This document shows, piece by piece, positions 61,676-64,000 of a DNA stretch of 64,000 nt. The DNA is from Coenobita brevimanus. Taxonomy: Eukaryota > Arthropoda > Malacostraca > Decapoda > Coenobitidae. Position 1 is the first letter of the stretch; each line of letters starts with the position of its first letter. A model generated the notes under the pieces. It saw only the letters and a list, made by a program, of their open reading frames with translations. It searched no databases and was not told the origin of the DNA. The translations under genes were made by a program, and so were the position numbers. The stretch is taken from assembly GCA_032717465.1 (NCBI GenBank), contig CM064713.1:14456203-14520202 (forward strand). The letters are read 5' to 3'.

Positions 61676-61893
61676 CTGAGCAAGTTTATTTATATTCATG
61701 TACTGAGTCGGTACTCGGTACTTTTTTTTTTGTTTACCGGTACCGGTGGTAGCACTACAGTTTTTGGCAAGTATCGTTACCGTTACCGACAGTACTTTAT
61801 GTGTACTAGGTGCCCACCTCTGCTTATTTTATATATGTGTTAACTGTATCTAAGTTAAAATGAATAATGAAAGATATAAACAGTATATACATA

Positions 61894-61897
<4 letters not shown>
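61676..61897. other. Short GGTACC/ACCGGT-rich segment
   Basis: 61,707-61,790 has clustered CGGTACTCGGTACT and TTTACCGGTACCGGTGG motifs around a T-run, partly palindromic. It could be an end of an unidentified DNA transposon. No partner is visible. Confidence 0.4.
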
Positions 61898-62243
<346 letters not shown>

Positions 62244-62472
62244 CAGTTTGTACTAATAATCAGAAATGGAGTTATTACAAATAAGTGATTGAGGTGTTTT
62301 AAACGTAAGTTATTATATAGATGAAGTGGTGTTTGTTATTGCGTTTAAGCTCTGGGAAAAATAAGTATATACACCCACTCAGGAGGTACATTGATGTCAC
62401 CCTTGGAGACTCAGCACCATGGTGATGGATCAGGGTTGATTGATGTGTTATGAAGTTCTCAGCAAACGCCAG

Positions 62473-62895
62473 TGTAATGCTAGGTATTCTAGGGTAGGGT
62501 TCCCGTCCCTGTAATGCCTAATGTGTAGCTGGGTTCTCCTTCTAGACCGAAGCTTAAACAAATATGAGAGAGGCAGGACACAAAAACTCAAGGCAACAAC
62601 CTTACACGTGTATTGCTAAATTCTACAAGTGGAACGGGTAGATGTCACATGAGTAATGATTCTGAGCAATTATAAACCTTAGGTCTAGATTGTGGGTATT
62701 AGTATCACGCAGGATACTATTTGAGACAAGATCGAGTAAAGTGAATAGATTGTGGGTATTAGTATCACGCAGGATACTATTTGAGACAAGATCGAGTAAA
62801 GTGAATAGCACGTTAATTAAGATCAGGAGTCCTAGGGCAGTGAAACCAAACACTGTTACTCGGGGGAAGTCCAGGATTTATCTATCAGGTGGAGT
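62473..62895 (-). repeat. LTR-like direct repeat B with 60-bp tandem duplication
   Basis: It opens TGTAATGCTAGGTATTCTAG and matches repeat A. It contains an exact tandem duplication of 60 bp, 62,687-62,746 and 62,747-62,806 (AGATTGTGGGTATTAGTATC...), present once in A. No Gag-like sequence lies directly left of it. Confidence 0.7.
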
Positions 62896-63200
62896 TCCGT
62901 TCACTGGGGCCGCAGCACTGTTATGAAAATGGCCGCCGCCGGACCTCCCACCTCGCCACCCCCCACCCCACCACCGGGCCGCTACCACACCACCACCCCA
63001 GGAGGACACAACGGTGGGGCTAGTGACCCAGGTCAAGAGGGTCACCGGGACACTACTGTCCTGAGTCCCTTTTCCCCGCAACTGCCCCAACACCAGGTGA
63101 CCGGAGAAAGCCAACTTACCTTGCGGATGGGACAACCATCGTCAGAATTGGGGTGGGACTGAACAAGATTCAGTCCCAGGTAACACCGTGTTGACGGCTA
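62896..63200. other. Non-coding, GC-rich
   Basis: No recognisable feature. C-rich with CCACC runs at 62,940-63,000. Confidence 0.4.
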
Positions 63201-63866
63201 TTGTTACACCCTCAAGGGCAGGAGGCCCAAGGTTACGGCCTAAAGAGTGTACCAGGGTAGAGAGACCCTCGGCTATGGCCTTAGTACACTCTGGAGAGAG
63301 AGTTGCGGCTGTGCATCCCTCTCCTGCTGTTCTATCCTGCGGGAGCAACACCGCCCTGATGGCCACTGTACGTGGCGGGGAAGGAGCGGCCACTGTACGC
63401 CCTTCAGTTGCTCCTTGTAAGGCGGGTAGGTTAACGGCCCCAGCCAAAGCACATACCAGGGTAGAGAGGCCCTTGAAGATAGCATCAGTACGTACCGGAG
63501 AGAGTGCGGCCCCTGTGCCCCCTGCTCCTGCTTTTCCCTACTATGGGAGCAACACCGCGCCAATGGCCACTGTACGTGGCGGGGAAGGAGCGGCCACTGT
63601 ACGCCCTTCAGTTGCTCCTTGTACGACGGGTAGGCTCATGGCCACAGCCAAAGTACATACCAGGGTAAGGCGACCCAAGGCTCTGGCCTCAGGACTTACC
63701 GGAGAGGACACGGGCTACGTGAATCCTTCTCCTGCCTCTTCCCCCTGTGGGAGCCCTTCGTCACCACCCGGGAGTGTTGCCCCGGAGGTGTCGCCAGAGT
63801 GGTGGCAAGGCCTGATACCGGACCTACCTCCTACGCCTGGGAGATCCCTGTTCCTGCCCGACACCC
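63201..63866. repeat. 204-bp tandem repeat, about three copies
   Basis: ACCAGGGTA recurs at 63,251, 63,455 and 63,659, exactly 204 bp apart. Units share GGCCACTGTACGTGGCGGGG, GGAGCGGCCACTGTACGCCC and TTCAGTTGCTCCTTGTA. 204 is 68 codons, so frames stay open on the minus strand, but I see no known domain. The rest of the window to 64,000 is GC-rich and unassigned. Confidence 0.85.
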
Positions 63867-64000
63867 GACAGAGAAGTTGCCACAGCCCAGCCCTGTCGAC
63901 ACCTCTCCTCATAGGCGCCTGTAGTCCCAGGACCCCCAGGCCAGACCCACAGGCTCCCGACAAGGGCAACCCAGGCTCCCTCACCCCACAGAGCCAGAGA

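Noticed and set aside
61707..61790. Complete DNA transposon with GGTACC-type ends
   Set aside because: Only one cluster is visible. There is no inverted partner or target duplication in the window.

Overview
The window is eukaryotic, non-coding and extremely rich in transposable elements. I infer an arthropod, most likely a decapod crustacean. The grounds are very dense (TA)n, (CA)n and (GA)n microsatellites, an arthropod-type histone H2A pseudogene, a 5S rRNA pseudogene, several LINE families, a Mag-like Ty3/Gypsy element, piggyBac and Tc1 elements, and a Mutator-like (MULE) transposase gene with introns. I see no intact host gene. The only long intact reading frames belong to mobile elements: a Tc1-type transposase, a Jockey/CR1-like polyprotein and the ORF1 of an I-like LINE.

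Region 1 (1-16,974) is a head-to-tail array of a composite unit with periods of 6,242 and 6,507 bp. Each unit holds a decayed Mag-like Ty3/Gypsy gag-pol whose integrase stops before its C-terminus, then about 1.2 kb of non-coding DNA, then a small intronless protein-kinase-like gene with its own TATA/initiator promoter. The pol part differs by roughly 2% between units, while the kinase part is almost identical. Gag carries a 70-bp minisatellite made from its own coding sequence. A (TA)n tract sits at the same RNase H position in all three units. The array ends at 16,974 in an abrupt join to a LINE fragment.

Region 2 (16,975-34,770) is a mosaic of LINEs and microsatellites: a LINE fragment duplicated at 33.4-34.8 kb, an H2A pseudogene, a nearly complete I-like LINE on the minus strand (20.1-25.8 kb), an RTE-like LINE (27.9-29.8 kb), a 5S rRNA pseudogene, a tRNA-derived SINE, and the RT-RNase H part of another LINE.

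Region 3 (34,772-55,325) is a 20.5-kb MULE with inverted terminal repeats of more than 500 bp. Its six-exon transposase gene has matching splice phases and all recognisable catalytic motifs, but two frameshifts. Its two large introns hold a Russian-doll set of insertions: piggyBac containing Tc1, a fold-back element, a truncated Jockey-like LINE, and an RTE-like LINE that itself contains a SINE, a full-length Jockey-like LINE and a piggyBac MITE with a perfect TTAA duplication.

Region 4 (55,326-64,000) is a repeat-rich remnant on the minus strand: a Gag-like reading frame, a diverged pair of LTR-like direct repeats, two copies of a roughly 33-bp minisatellite block, a third piggyBac MITE, a G/T-rich tract of about 1.4 kb, a long (TA)n tract and a 204-bp tandem repeat.
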